Under the pieces are notes generated by a model. That model saw only the letters and a list, made by a program, of their open reading frames with translations, did no database searches and had not been told where the DNA came from. A program made the translations under genes and the position numbers. From positions 12,415,001 to 12,479,000 of the forward strand of contig JAUIMM010000534.1 in assembly GCA_031769625.1 (NCBI GenBank): 64,000 nt of DNA. Direction: 5' to 3'. The stretch comes from Taudactylus pleione (lineage: Eukaryota; Chordata; Amphibia; Anura; Myobatrachidae). Shown in pieces: positions 22,070 to 34,151 of this stretch; the first letter of the stretch is position 1; every line of letters begins with the position of its first letter.

Positions 22070-22235
22070 CTTTTCATGTCTTTCCACACTGCCCCTTTGG
22101 GTGGTCCACACCCCAAACCAAACTGCCCCATTTCATTCTGCTCTTCCCTCTGCCTCAAGAATGTAACCTCTTACAAGCAGGGCCCTCCCTACCTTATGTC
22201 TGCTCTCTTTGGGTGATTCAGGCTCAAACACTATT
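22070..22235 (+). repeat. Short L2-type LINE 3' fragment
   Basis: AGAATGTAACCTCTTACAAG followed by CAGGGCCCTC matches the 3' part of the LINE at 29,618-29,650. Only this 3' region is present, which fits a 5'-truncated insertion. Confidence 0.6.
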
Positions 22236-22284
22236 GCCATTGCAGCTGCTAACATGGGAGCAGTTGTGCTAGCTCTATTATGGT

Positions 22285-22822
22285 GGAAACAGTATGTAAT
22301 ACCGCCATGCAGCCGACGATTCTAATCACGACAGCGGAAGCCCGACAGGGGTGAAGATCCCGATCGCTAATTGAGGTAAGTACTGCTAACCTTACCCCCT
22401 ACCCTAACCCTCTTTTAGGGGTGCCTAACCCTAACCCCCCACCCTAGTGCCTAACCCTAACCCCCCTCTAAGTGCCTAAACCTAACCCCCCTTCCCCGCA
22501 GCCTAAACCTAAGTTACCCGGGGGGGTGCCTAACCCTAACCTCCCTCAGGGGTGCCTAACCCTAACCCCCCTTTCCCTAGCCTATCCCTAACACTCCAGG
22601 GGGGGTGCCTAACCCTAAGTCCCCCTGGGAGCCCTAAAACGTAACCCTCTCAGCTATCGGCGCCCGGCTTACCTTCGTTCGTTATGCCGGGCATCGGGCT
22701 CCCGGCGTAGGTCTAATGACAGGTGTCGGGATTTCAACGTCTGTCATTAGTACCTTGCCGGGATTTGACAGTCAGGAAGCCGGCAGTCGGCATTTCGACC
22801 GTCGGCTTCCTGACTGTATCCC
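22285..22822. mobile_element. TIR-type element with telomere-like CCCTAACC repeats
   Basis: The centre (22,385-22,640) repeats GGTGCCTAACCCTAACCCCC in variants. The right side holds nested palindromes around CCGGCATCGGG and ends CTTCCTGACTGTATCCC, like the ends of the related element at 44,365. The left boundary is uncertain. Confidence 0.6.
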
Positions 22823-25260
22823 ATTATGGTAATGCCACAGGAGGCATAATGCCTCCCAAGATTTTACTGCACAACAAGATTGTTGAATGAGGTGTTTGCA
22901 ATTCATTTTAGTTTAGTGTTATTTGTGTTTGTTTATTTTATTGTTGTCATGCTTATTCTGTTTTATATTTGATAAATTACTTTTCAAGGCACAGTTATCA
23001 TTTTGAATTTAACAAAGTTCATACAGTATTTCAATACATCAAATTCCAGTCAGTCAAATTGTAATGCCACAGTGCCACACAATAGTTTCCCAATGAAATC
23101 AATCTGCAGTCAGGATGATTCCATTCTGGTAACTTTGCATAATAAACCAACATAATGTGCCAAGTAAATGCATTGATATTTATATGCTAGAAATGGTTGT
23201 GGTGACATTGGGTCACGCCAATTTACATTTTACTCGGTTCACTTGAATATGCATATGAGTTACTGAAGTCCATTTGTATTGATTTGCGGCATGCTTAAGC
23301 TCTGCCAGCTGTGACCACACTTTCAAACACACTTCAGCTTGCCAACTTCATTATAAACAGAGTGTGAGATAATGTCAATGCGCTAAGTTTTTGTGCTTCT
23401 CAGGTGCCCTCTTCATCCATTCAGAAGCGTTGGCAGACGACTCACTCAAAACGGCATTGCTAAAATAATTTAAATAAACGAGAAATGTGTGGCTCGCTAG
23501 GTTTACTCAATTCCCTCGATAGCCTATTTTTCACTATGAAGAGCCATAATTGCATGGATAGTTTAGCTTTAGCTTTGAACCACAGTCACAAAGTAAGATC
23601 CTGAGCATATTAGTCTACTGTATGAAACTAAAAAGTAAAAATATGGCTTATTGTAAAAATAATATATAGAATATATATTTAAAAAATAAATATTTAGATG
23701 TATTTTTCTATATAAAGAGATAATCTAGCAATAGCCATTTTTAATAGAATGGAATAATATATAAAGTAATTAAATGAATAATAACAAAATAGGTATATGT
23801 ATAATTTGGACCAAAGAAATAAGATTGGCCAGCACATAATTCCCAGAAAAAAAATGAAACTGATTATGAAACTGAGAAACCAAATGTTAAATATTAGACT
23901 TCAAATCTCATTAAAAATAATGTTTAATAGTAATGATAACACCAATCTATAATGTGCATTAGGTCAATAATGTCAGACCATAAAATATAAAAAATAGAAC
24001 GCAGAATTTAGAACAGACATACAGTAAATTAAATAAAGGCACTACTTAATAACAGCTGTATAAAGATTTATATAATGACTTACAGTAAGGTGATCTTATT
24101 TAAAAGTGCGTAATTGTCATAAAGCTTGTGTAATTAGATAAGTGAGGAAAAAAATGTCTAATCAAGTGAGTGAGGAGCTAGGTATTATTAACCACGAGTG
24201 TTTCTATATGCTCACCATATAAAGATCTCACAAGATGATTGGAGTAGTCAAAGCTATAATAAATCTATCATGTAGACCGTATTCAGGTATACCTGCTGTT
24301 CATGGGATGTGTGAGTGGAGTATAAGCTCCAGCTGGGGAGAGCTCAATGTAAGAGCCCTAGGAGCAAATCGTTCTCTTTGCAGTTGAATATGGGCTCATT
24401 ATAATACTCCACAGCAGAGTTATGCGGGGAAGCTGCCAGAACATTAGTTGAAGATGATAACCAAAATCTTGTAGGTGAGGTTCACACAGCTGGTAAATCC
24501 TTGACGCATTTCTCTATTGTAGATAGTTTGTTTAGAAAGATAAAGTATGTGTGGTGTGGCTTTAATTTAAAGGCAGAAAGTCCAATCAGGTTAAAAAATT
24601 ATTCATTCTCCATCTGGTGAACTGCATATTCACATTAGTGTTTGGCACCTGTTGGTCTCATTAAAATCTACCAGTACATGTAAACATATATAATTCCTAT
24701 AAGAAAAAAATATATTGCAAAATACCTTCCTGATTTGGAGTCACTTCATATAATAAAAATACTTTTTGAAGATGTATATAAATATGTATGGAAAATAGAA
24801 GTTTATTTTTAATCTTGCCTATAAATTTGGTTATAGTTTTAGCATGATGTTATAGCAATCACAGGTTGTCATGAGTTAAATACCTATCTAATATGGTAAA
24901 AAAGTGTAGATAAAATCAAAAAGTCTAATTTAGTTATATGGGATTTGTTTGATAAAAAGTGCTGAGCTTCATATCGCCTTCAGAGTAATTTTAATAATCA
25001 GTATGTAATAATCCAGAATAGTTTTATTACTTTTGTTCATCCATTCTAATAATAACAAAGATGTCAAAGCGCTTTACAAAATATAAAAAGCTGGAAAAAC
25101 TCTTGTTATGTAAACAACAGACAAGAAACCAAAATTCTGCTGGAAAATTATATATTCAATACCAGTGTAGAGTAGAAAGAGAAGATTGAAATAAAAAAAA
25201 CTGTTCAAGAACAGGGTATATAAGCACAAGAAACATAATAAAGATGAATTCTAGGAGATA
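22823..25260. other. AT-rich, no gene recognised
   Basis: No coding frame was recognised. 23,731-23,815 is similar to 33,161-33,242 (both begin ATAGCCATTTTTAATAGAAT), so it is probably a fragment of the same Penelope-like or other dispersed repeat. Confidence 0.5.
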
Positions 25261-25272
25261 ATCAATGTAGCA

Positions 25273-25274
<2 letters not shown>

Positions 25275-25310
<36 letters not shown>
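25275..25310. repeat. (TA)n microsatellite
   Basis: An uninterrupted TA run of about 17 units. Confidence 0.95.
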
Positions 25311-25312
<2 letters not shown>

Positions 25313-25320
25313 CAGTATAT

Positions 25321-25497
25321 ATTGATTACTGGGTAACTCCATACCAGGCATTGCTGCAACTTTATCTTCCTGTCTGCAAAAATCTATTGATTACTGGATA
25401 AATCCATACCAGGCATTGCTGCAACTTTATCTTCCTGTCTGTAAAAATCTATTGATTACTGGGTAAATCCATACCAGGCATTGCTGCAACTTTATCA
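25321..25497. repeat. 65-bp tandem repeat, nearly three units
   Basis: ATTGATTACTGG begins units at 25,321, 25,386 and 25,451. Each continues CCATACCAGGCATTGCTGCA. The third unit is shortened. Confidence 0.92.
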
Positions 25498-25499
25498 AG

Positions 25500-26180
25500 C
25501 ATATGTTTTGTTTTTTTGTTGTGTTTTTTTTTGTTGTCTTAGGTTGTAGCTGTATAGATCCAGTTCTTAGCTCTGTGGTATTTCTTGTTTGTTTGCTTAA
25601 TTACATGTATTGCTACCATCCAGTGGGTGGGGATTGGGGGTTATTTTAGTGATTGCATACACATGATAGGTCTCATTACTTAAGAGCCTTTACATGGCTG
25701 TAAAAGCCTGGCTGTAGATGCTCAATATAGAAGTGCGAAATTAAAAGTGCAATTTAAACATAATTGTGCCGTTATACCGCCATTAAACCGAAGTCAAACA
25801 GAAGGATAACATGCAAACTGCACCAGAAATCTGACCAACATTTGGACAAAGTAATATCATGAAATGAGAGCGCAAAATACTACTTATTCAATACAAACAC
25901 TGGATGTCAGCATTGCCAGGACATTATTCACTGGATTCTGCTTGCTCATTGTAAGAACTTAACAGTATACTTGCTAAACTTTGTCCTAGCTCTGTGATTA
26001 CACAAAGACCTCAAAGCCCACTGTATTCTGCACCAATTTCCGTTTTCTTCTTAGAAATTTTGTCTTGTTACCTACAGTAAGTCCTATGCCATGCCACATG
26101 TAATCTAGCTTCTAACAGTCTACTTTTACATTCATTTTCTCCACCTATTAAATCTCCACTTTTACTCCCCTCAATAATAA
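25500..26180. other. No gene recognised
   Basis: A T-rich stretch followed by non-coding sequence with no structure I could name. Confidence 0.5.
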
Positions 26181-26820
26181 ACTTTTGTTATTATGCAGAC
26201 AACTTTTATCCACTGTATTCACACGTGATTTTCTGCAAATCTTCCTCACTGTCACTCACACTCATACTCTATTCCTTCTTCCAGTTTTCCTCCCCCTAAC
26301 CACCTCTACCTCACCATGCCCATGTTTTCTTCCACTTCCACCCTCACTCAGTGTCTACCTAATCCTCTGCTCTGCCCCTGTCCTCCACCTTTATCCTTTT
26401 CCCTTTGCCTCATTCACCTTCTCCTTCCCTTATCTCCCCTCCTCCGTCTGCCTTCCTCCCTTTCCTCTCCCACTATTACACTTGCATTCTCTTCTAGCCC
26501 ACCATGGTCCTACTACCCCACTGCTAATCCCTCCTCCAACCCTCCTCTCCATGCCACCTCATCCCACCTCCATACACATCTTGCTAAGCCCCCTCCCTAC
26601 TCACCACCTAAAGGTTTCCTTCCCAGCATTGTGACCGCACAATCTCTCCACTCTTTTCATCTCAGTCCCCAAAATTAATCTCACATACTCGTTACAGAAA
26701 TCCTGAAAATCTCATTCACATCTCTCCCACAAACACTGTCCCTTTATCCTGTGCCCTCTGGAATGCCAGATCAGTCTGTAATAACTGGTTCCCACCCATG
26801 ACCTTTTCATCTCCAACAAC

Positions 26821-27264
26821 TTGCATCTCCTAGCCATTACTGAAACCTGGATTTCACCTTCTGACACCACTTCTGCTGCAGCTCTCTCCTCTGGGGGCCT
26901 CACCTTCTCTCACACCCCCCGGCCTGGGGGTCGTCATGGCGGTGGTGGCGTCCTTCTTTCCCCTGGTTACACCTACCAACTTATACCCCCTGAACCATCC
27001 CTTACATTCTCTACATTTGAGGTTCATACTATACGTCTTTTCCAACCAGTACACCTGCGAGTAGCTATAATTTACCATCCCCCTGGCCCTCCCTCCAAAT
27101 TCCTTGACAACTTTGCTTCCTGGCTCCCTCACTTTCTCTCCTCAGACCTTCCCTCCATTATCTTAGGTGACTTCAATATTCCAATTGATATCCCCACTGA
27201 ACTCTCCTCACCCTTACATCCTCATTTGGTCTCTCCCAATGGACCTCCTCACCCTCCCATGTGA
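26821..27264 (+). pseudogene. LINE apurinic endonuclease domain
   Basis: Residues LLAITETWISPSD, then GGGGVLLS, then IYHPPGP and SIILGDFNIPID are the usual APE-type endonuclease landmarks, with the catalytic Glu in TETW and Asp-Phe-Asn in GDFN. The frame stops after PPHPPM. The HSLDLVF-like continuation lies in another frame just downstream, which shows a frameshift near 27,250. Linking sequence continues to the RT with more breaks. Confidence 0.85.
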
Positions 27265-28016
27265 GTGGGCATTCGCTTGATCTGGTCTTTACTCACCGTT
27301 GTGATATTTCTGATTATTCCAACTCCCCATTCCCCCTCTTTGACCATCACCTTCTCTCTTTTAACCTATCCATCTCCCCTTCCCCCCCCTCTACCTCCCA
27401 AGGCCACTATCACTAGGCGTAACATTGAGGCTATCGACACCATATCCTTTTCTTCCCTACTTGACTCGCTTCTCTCTCCTTTGCTCTCTCTCTCCTGCCT
27501 TGAACAAGCTGCTTCCCTATACAATACCTCCCTTACTGCTGCTCTGGACTCTGTTGCTCCTGCGATCACTACTCACCCTCACAGATCCACACTTCAACCC
27601 TGGCATTCCAAATGCACCAGATATCTGCAAAAGTGTTCCCGAACCGCCGAGCGACAGTGGAGAAGGTCACGCTCTAAGGCAGATTTTCTCCATTTCAAAT
27701 ATATGCTCTCATCTTACAGTGCTGCCTTTTCCCTCTCTAAACAGTCATACTTCAAGCACCTCATCTCCTCCCAGTCCTCAAATCCGCAGCGTCTCTTCAA
27801 CACCCTGAACTCCCTTCTCTGCCCACCCCCTCCTCGCCTTCCCTCCTTGCTCTCTGCCCTTGACCTTCCTACTTCACATCTAAAATTGACTCCATACATC
27901 AGGATATCATATCCCACCAGTCCCCCAGCACTACACCTCCTCCTTTCCCGGGTCATCCCTCCCCTTCCATTTTACCTACACTAACATCCTTCTCCCCTGT
28001 ATTTGTAGAGGAAGTC

Positions 28017-29552
28017 ATGGCCCTTACCAAGTCCTCCCCCCTTCCACCTCCCCCCTTGACCCTATCCCTTCATGTCTCCTCTGCTACCTCTCTCCCTGTG
28101 CCTGTTCCCATCTTGCCCACCTCCTCAATCTCTCCCTATCATCTGTCTGCATTCAAACATGCCCTTGTCTCCCCCATGCTTAAAAAACCTACTCTTGATC
28201 CTAACACTCTCGCCAACTACCGACCCATTTCTCTCCTCCCTTTTGCATCCAAACTCCTTGAGCATATTGTTTACAACTGCCTTACCAGCTTTCTTTCCTC
28301 CCACTCCCTCCTTGACCCTTTTCAGTCTGGCTTCCGTTCTCTCCACTCCACAGAAACTGCCCTCACTAAAGTCAGCAATGACCTCCTTGCTGCCAAATCC
28401 AAAGGCCACTATTCACTACTCATTCTCCTTGACCTTTCTGCTGCTTTTGACACTGTGGACCACCCTCTCCTGCTGCAAATCTTTCAATCCCTTGGTCTAC
28501 GTGACACTGCCCTCTCCTGGCTATCCTCCTACCTTTCTGATCGATCATTCTCTGTCTCCTCTCATGGCCTATCTTCCCCCCCACATCCTCTCACAGTAGG
28601 TGTTCCCCAAGGTTCTGTTCTTGGACCACTCCTTTTCTCCCTCTATACATCCTCTCTAGGTGAACTCATCAGCTCTTTTGACCTCCATTATCATCTCTAT
28701 GCTGACAACACTCAGATCTACATTTCCTCCCCTGACATCTCTTCCTCTCTCCTCACTCGTATCTCCAACTGTCTTTCTGCTATATCTTCCTGGATGCCCC
28801 AGCGATTTCTTAAACTTAATATGTCTAAGACTGAGATGATCATCTTCCCACCCTCCCACATAACCTCACCTCCCACTATTTCTTTATCAATTTATGGCAC
28901 AACTATCTCCTCTAGCCCCAAAGTGCACTGTCTTGGAGTTATCCTGGACTCCTCCCTCTCCTTTAAACCACATATCCAGAACCTCTCACAGTCCTGTCAT
29001 TTCCATCTTAAAAATATTTCCAGGATCAGACCCTTTCTCACCCAGGATGCTACTAAGACCTTAATACACTCACTGGTCATCTCAAGATTGGAGTACTGTA
29101 ACCTTCTCCTATCTGGCCTCCCCAAATCCCATCTCGCTCCTCTCCAGTCTATCCTTAATGCTGCTACATGGCTTATCTTCCTCTTCAAACGCTCTACATC
29201 TGCCTCCCCTCTCCTACAAGCCCTCCACTGGCTCCCCTTCCCCTTCAGAGCCCAATTCAAGGTTCTCACACTCACTTACAAAGCCCGCACACACTCCTCT
29301 CCCATTTACATCTCTGACCTCATCTCCCTTCACTTTCATGTCCGCCCTCTTCGTTCAACAAATGCACACCGCCTCTCATGCCAACTGATTACTTCCTCCC
29401 ACTCCCGCCTCCAAGACTTTGCCCGTGCCGCTCCCCACCTCTGGAACTGTCTCCCTCCCCCCCTTCAGACTCTCCACCTCTCTACAATCCTTCAAACAGG
29501 CTCTCAAGACCCACTACTTCATCAATGCTTTCCAGCTCTCATCCTAACTTGA
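28017..29552 (+). pseudogene. LINE reverse transcriptase, open but with altered active site
   Basis: A 511-codon frame contains the RT blocks in order: [77 protein letters not shown] and [15 protein letters not shown]-terminal domain follows ([16 protein letters not shown]). The catalytic YADD motif reads YADN at 28,698-28,709 (GAC AAC), so the second metal-binding Asp is lost. The frame alone looks almost intact, yet this residue change predicts an inactive enzyme. I treat it as a recent pseudogene. Confidence 0.87.
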
Positions 29553-29869
29553 TACTACATGCTCCCTCCTCCCTGTCTTCCCCATCTGTATCATGCCCAT
29601 CTGTCTGCCCCTCCCCTTGAGAATGTAAACTCTTGCGAGCAGGGCCCTCTACCCTCCTGTGCTTCTCCTTACTATATGTTCATCTACTTCTTACTCACCA
29701 CTAGGACACCTAACACTTGGTGCTTTGCTGCTTATGTGGGTGTTATGGCCACCTATGTATCAATGTATATTATCCATGTCCTTGTCCTTCATTGTATTGT
29801 ATTTTACTGTTAGTAACTTTTTGGTTATGTACCTTGTAAGGCGCTGCGGAACACTTGCGGCGCCATATA

Positions 29870-29903
29870 AATAAATGATAATAATAATAATAATAATATA
29901 TAT
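29870..29903. repeat. (ATA)n tail of the LINE
   Basis: AATGATAATAATAATAATAA runs directly into a short TA tract. Confidence 0.9.
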
Positions 29904-29904
29904 A

Positions 29905-30690
29905 TAAATAAATGTATGTGCTATTATCAAGTAGCAATGCATAAAGATGTGACCCAAAGTGGGGGCTATTAGCATGTAGTACTGAGATCTCTTCAATTAC
30001 TATTATTATATGGGATGCAAATCTCTTTACTGGCCTATATGTAGAGTGCTGGGGATTTTTTTTGTCTGTTTTTTCTTCTCTAGATAAACCCCTACCCTAC
30101 ACGCACCTTTAATGGGCTTATAAATTGATTATTGTTCTTAGAAGCATGGATAGGATCAGTAGTTGGAGGGTGTGCTGGTCCTATTTGCCATATTGGAGGT
30201 TTCTGGGGTACCTCCAGGTGAGTTGGCTCTTAATATAGAAATATATAAATGTATGTGCTGTTATCATGTAGCATAACAAAATACATAAATGTATGACCCA
30301 AAGTGGGTGCTAATATCAGTTAGCGTTAGCCCCACCAAAAATCATGAATGCCTCGGTGTGGCTTGGTGGCTTAACCACATTTGCAAATATATGTACTGAG
30401 ATCTCTGCAATTACTATTATTATGGTCTTCATTCTAGCACCCTGCACCTATCACAACCTTTGCAGTTGATCTTTCCTGCCTGGGGTGTCACTCTATGCTC
30501 TGGTCCCTCTTGCACACTTTGGTTTGTATCTCAGCAGTTTGTTACATCAGCTGAGTGAGCTAGAAGCACAAGAGCAGAGAGCGACACCATAAACAGGAAA
30601 GAGGAACTGCAAGGTTTGTGATAGTTGCAGGGTGTTAGAATGAAGACTTTTATTATATTTGATGCAAATGTCTTTACTGGACTATATAGC
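29905..30690. repeat. Direct duplication, second copy carrying a MITE
   Basis: 29,908-30,042 (ATAAATGTATGTGCTATTAT ... GATGCAAATCTCTTTACTGG) reappears at about 30,246-30,690, split by two insertions. Between TACTATTATTAT and the downstream GATGCAAAT, the second copy carries a 230-bp insert that the first copy lacks. Confidence 0.75.
30425..30653. mobile_element. MITE with ~30-bp imperfect inverted ends
   Basis: The left end GTCTTCATTCTAGCACCCTG is mirrored by CAGGGTGTTAGAATGAAGAC at the right. TATTAT lies on both sides, and the related empty site at about 30,000-30,012 has it once. There is no coding capacity. Confidence 0.82.
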
Positions 30691-31445
30691 CCCTATTTAC
30701 TACAATTTGCATTTGTAATGCAGTTGTATTGTGATATTTTCACCTAAATTTGCATTGTGAATTTAGGAAATATCACAGGAATGTATCAATAAAGCTCTGC
30801 CCCAGAAAATCCCCTCCACACACTTCTCAGTGTATTTTTTAGAGTTTCTGTCCTCTCCTCTCCCATTCAGGGTGGACTCTCATCAAGATTCTGAATTAGT
30901 TTCCTTCTGCACTGGGTTTTCCCTACAAAAGCACCATTCAGATAATCTCAACAGCAGATCCACCCACTCTCACTTTATCTCAATCAGGGTTGGGCTGCCC
31001 TGTGCTCTCACCCCCTGATTACTGCTTCTTAGCACACAGGGGAGTAGCAGAAGCAGGGCAATTATCCTTATAACTCCAATGTTATGCCACTATCATATAT
31101 CCGGCTGTATGCAGGTGTTTTTATTAGAATACTCATTGGCTGTCTAATTATTCACGACATGTGTTTCTGATTTGTTTATATTAAAAAAAACACTTGTACC
31201 CGAATTCTTCATCATTTTACTGTATTCTATTATGGGAACTTGTTGAGCATTATGGGATCAGAGATGGTTATAAGAACACTCATCTGTTAACTGTTCATAA
31301 CACTTGTTTACATGAGAACATTCATTTGTTTCTAAATCAATCATAACATTATTGTATCTTATGCAATACATTTCCTAGCATTATAAGATAAGAGATTTTT
31401 TTCTTTTGCAACTGTTTTATAATTGCTACTAAATTACAATGTTTT
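30691..31445. other. No gene recognised
   Basis: AT-rich sequence. The part near 30,690-30,790 has weak mirrored TTTGCATT blocks that may be an old MITE. Confidence 0.4.
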
Positions 31446-31449
31446 CAAC

Positions 31450-31812
31450 TGTGCATGAAGGACAATCTCCGTACACACGGAGCAAGCAGACAGCGATCAG
31501 ATATCGTTGTCTGATCATCTTTCATGTGCTGGATGTTCGATATCAAACATCCAGCACATGCACCAACCTCCAAACAACTATAACGACACACTATCGACGA
31601 TCGTGGGTCCCTATAGTAACCAAGCTAACCTGGTCGATATCGACCAGGTTGGCCTGCTTGCACGGGCGATGGTCGATATCGACATAGGTGCCTGCGCATT
31701 GACCATTGTTTGGGGGTTGGAAGGACCCAAAAACAGGATGATATGATCGATAATGATATATCAATATCGTTATCATCGTCCTGTTAAATCTGACCGTGTG
31801 TACGTACCATTA
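31450..31812. mobile_element. MITE-like element rich in nested palindromes
   Basis: The outer ends TCCGTACACACGG and CCGTGTGTACGTACC are inverted copies. Inside are a perfect palindrome CCTGGTCGATATCGACCAGG (31,629-31,648) and a stem GTGCTGGATGTT/AACATCCAGCAC around GATATC. Nothing is encoded. Confidence 0.7.
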
Positions 31813-32245
31813 GTCTGATTTATATTAATTCAAACTGAGCATGCTGGTTTGGGAACTATGTATCTTTTTGCCCTTTATGTTTTTTACAATCCAGTCTAAT
31901 TCTATTCTAAATGACTGTTGGTTGATGTAACAACTGTAGTAGCTACATTATTAGCCTAAATGGGGAACCTTTTCTACATGATAACAAAAGACTACTGAAA
32001 TCAATAAAACTTTGCCTATATTATCTGTATGAAGCACCTTTGTATATATAGAATGGGGATATTGTCCCTTTTATATCTATACAAATTAAATTACATACTG
32101 TACTCGTAGGACAGTTACCTGTCCATAGTATACTTTGTAGGTTTGCATATACTTCTAACTCTTTTTTTTTTTTTTACTTTGTCCAACAGATACTTGGGTT
32201 CACATTATTTTAAACTAATTTAATAAAAGTTATGTCTTACTTACT
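31813..32245. other. No gene recognised
   Basis: AT-rich sequence with a poly(T) run near 32,164. Confidence 0.5.
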
Positions 32246-32249
32246 ATTT

Positions 32250-33310
32250 ATACTATCTAATTTTCAAAGAGTGCCCCAGAGTGGAGTCCTTCCTGTCCCT
32301 TGGTTCATATATGATAACCTTTATTCTGAGCCCGGCATAGTTTTCTAGCAGGTTTTTCAAATTTCCTAAGGGGAGGAGCAGTTACACATTATCTACCAAA
32401 GTGGTCTCTGTGGCATATTTGACAACCAGTTTTTATGATTATTACTTGAATTTTCTATGTAGTTATTTGTATCACCCTTTTTTCTGATATGTATAGGACT
32501 TAGTGGAGCCATTCAATTGAATTGTGATACGTGGTTATGAATGTAAGATTATATGGATTGTTATTAATATGTGAAACTAAATTGTGAATAGAAGAAGAAT
32601 CCCCATTTTATACAAAAATAAGTTTGTTTATGTAAAGGCCATAGAGGACCAGGTGTCCTCAGAGATCTGCCCCCCCGATCAGGTCTTCTTCCATCCTGTA
32701 TAGGTTGGAAAAACTCAGGGCAAACCTGGTTCCCATGGCCGTTCCGACTCACTGCACATAATAAGTGTGATCAAACAAAAATAATTGCTCTAGAATAAAA
32801 AAATTAAATCACTATTTAGAATCACTAATGAACCTCTCTGAGACCCCATCATTATTGTTTTCTGCTAAGTACCCTAATATATCTGTTCAATTAAACAAAA
32901 TATTAGAAAAAAATAGGGTCAGAGGAGGGAGCAAAATCCATACTCTTCAAGAGGAGTTGTATCTCTGTTTCAGTAAAGTTACTGGAGATTAGGTTGAAGA
33001 CTATTTTAGAAAATGATTTTAATAATATCTTTGATTTTTGTTTCCTTTTAAACTTCCCTCACCTAGTACCACTATATCTAGATCCTTTCCACTTTTTTTG
33101 GGGGATACCCCAGATAGAGTGGATAGAATGTTTTGTTTTTGATAAATAGTAGATTCTTCTATAGCCATTTTTAATAGAATGGAATAATATATAATGTAAT
33201 GAAATGAATAGTAATAAATTTGATGTATGTGTAATATGGACAGATTACTTCTGGAGAAAAGCTTAATTCCATTAGTAAAGACCCACCCCTCAGAGGGAAG
33301 CATGGTCACT
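32250..33310 (-). pseudogene. Penelope-like retroelement fragment, reverse transcriptase
   Basis: The minus strand in several frames gives FTETEIQLLLKSMDFAPSSD, then LNRYIRVLSRKQ, then MGTRFALSFSNLYRMEEDLI, then GLYINKLIFVWNG. The order and spacing fit Penelope-like RTs, which have an LxKGLxF-type start, a GTxxAPxxANLFM block and YIDD. Here the YIDD-type motif reads YINK and stops are frequent. No GIY-YIG domain was found. The assignment rests on motif order only. Confidence 0.6.
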
Positions 33311-34106
33311 TTTAGTCCTCATGCTCAGAGACAGGACTAGCAATGCTGCATGGGTGCACCACATATCCAAACCTCTACTTTCCTTTGGAGCCAAAGGTCC
33401 TCTTGACCTTTAACTGAGGCCAGGGGCAGAGGAGGGGGTAAGGGATGGACGCTAAGGCTGACACTTAAAAATGTGAAAATATAACAATAAAAAATAATTA
33501 ATATTAAGTGCACCTGTCCTGTGCCCAGCTCTTATACAGGTTAACTGAAAAAGAAAGAGGAAAAGCAGAAGAGTTTTAGAGAGGAGAAGTCATTTATTTA
33601 TTTTTAATGTCTTTACTCCTAGCCATAAAGCTTTTCACTGGTTGTTTTATCCTGTTTCTGAAGGAGAAAGTAGGTTTAGTTACCTTAAATTAGCCTCCCT
33701 AATTTTGTTTGCTAAATACAAATGTATCTATGCAGACCAGACTTTTGGAGAGATGTTTGAGTAATGCTTAGAACATTATGTAACTGTATCTGTGTTTTTT
33801 TATTTACTTTTTATTGTTGAAGAGTAAACATGTTAATACTCTAAATCTGTACAGAATTTCATTTCATTTCATTTGTCACTGAAGAGGGAAAATGAACAAA
33901 GTGCAACACAAGGCAAGTTACGGAACAAAAGGAATCAGAGACATCTGTGAGCATATTTATAGATGCACAGCTTGAAAATGTGCTTTTCACTGACATCAAT
34001 TATTGTGTTTGCAAAACAATGAATCTGTTTGTAAATGTTGAATTTAAATACAGTGTAATAATTGAATTGTTAATTTCCACAGGGATGCAAAGACAAGCAA
34101 AAGAAA
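33311..34106. other. No gene recognised
   Basis: Mostly AT-rich. A short pentamer run (CATTT) lies near 33,858. Confidence 0.5.
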
Positions 34107-34151
34107 TAGATGAGTGGGTTCGGATCTCAGAGATCTGAACCCACCTAATTT

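Larger units (their letters stand above)
26185..29903 (+). mobile_element. L2/CR1-type non-LTR retrotransposon, nearly full ORF2, decayed
   Basis: An endonuclease region and a reverse transcriptase on the plus strand are followed by a 3' tail. The tail contains GAGAATGTAAACTCTTGCGA, then GGCGCCATATAAATAAATGA and an (ATA)n run. This tail layout, ending in a short simple repeat and not poly(A), is typical of L2/CR1 LINEs. The 5' boundary is a guess. The C/T-rich stretch 26,230-26,640 may hold ORF1 or leader remnants. Confidence 0.85.

Noticed and set aside
22385..22640. Interstitial telomere or chromosome fusion point
   Set aside because: The CCCTAACC units are interspersed with GGTGCC and lie within an element that has relatives at two other sites in the window.
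26185..26678. Leu/Ser/Pro-rich frames as a LINE ORF1
   Set aside because: The sequence is pyrimidine-rich and open in several frames. No zinc knuckle, coiled coil or other ORF1 feature is visible, so I left it as possible leader.
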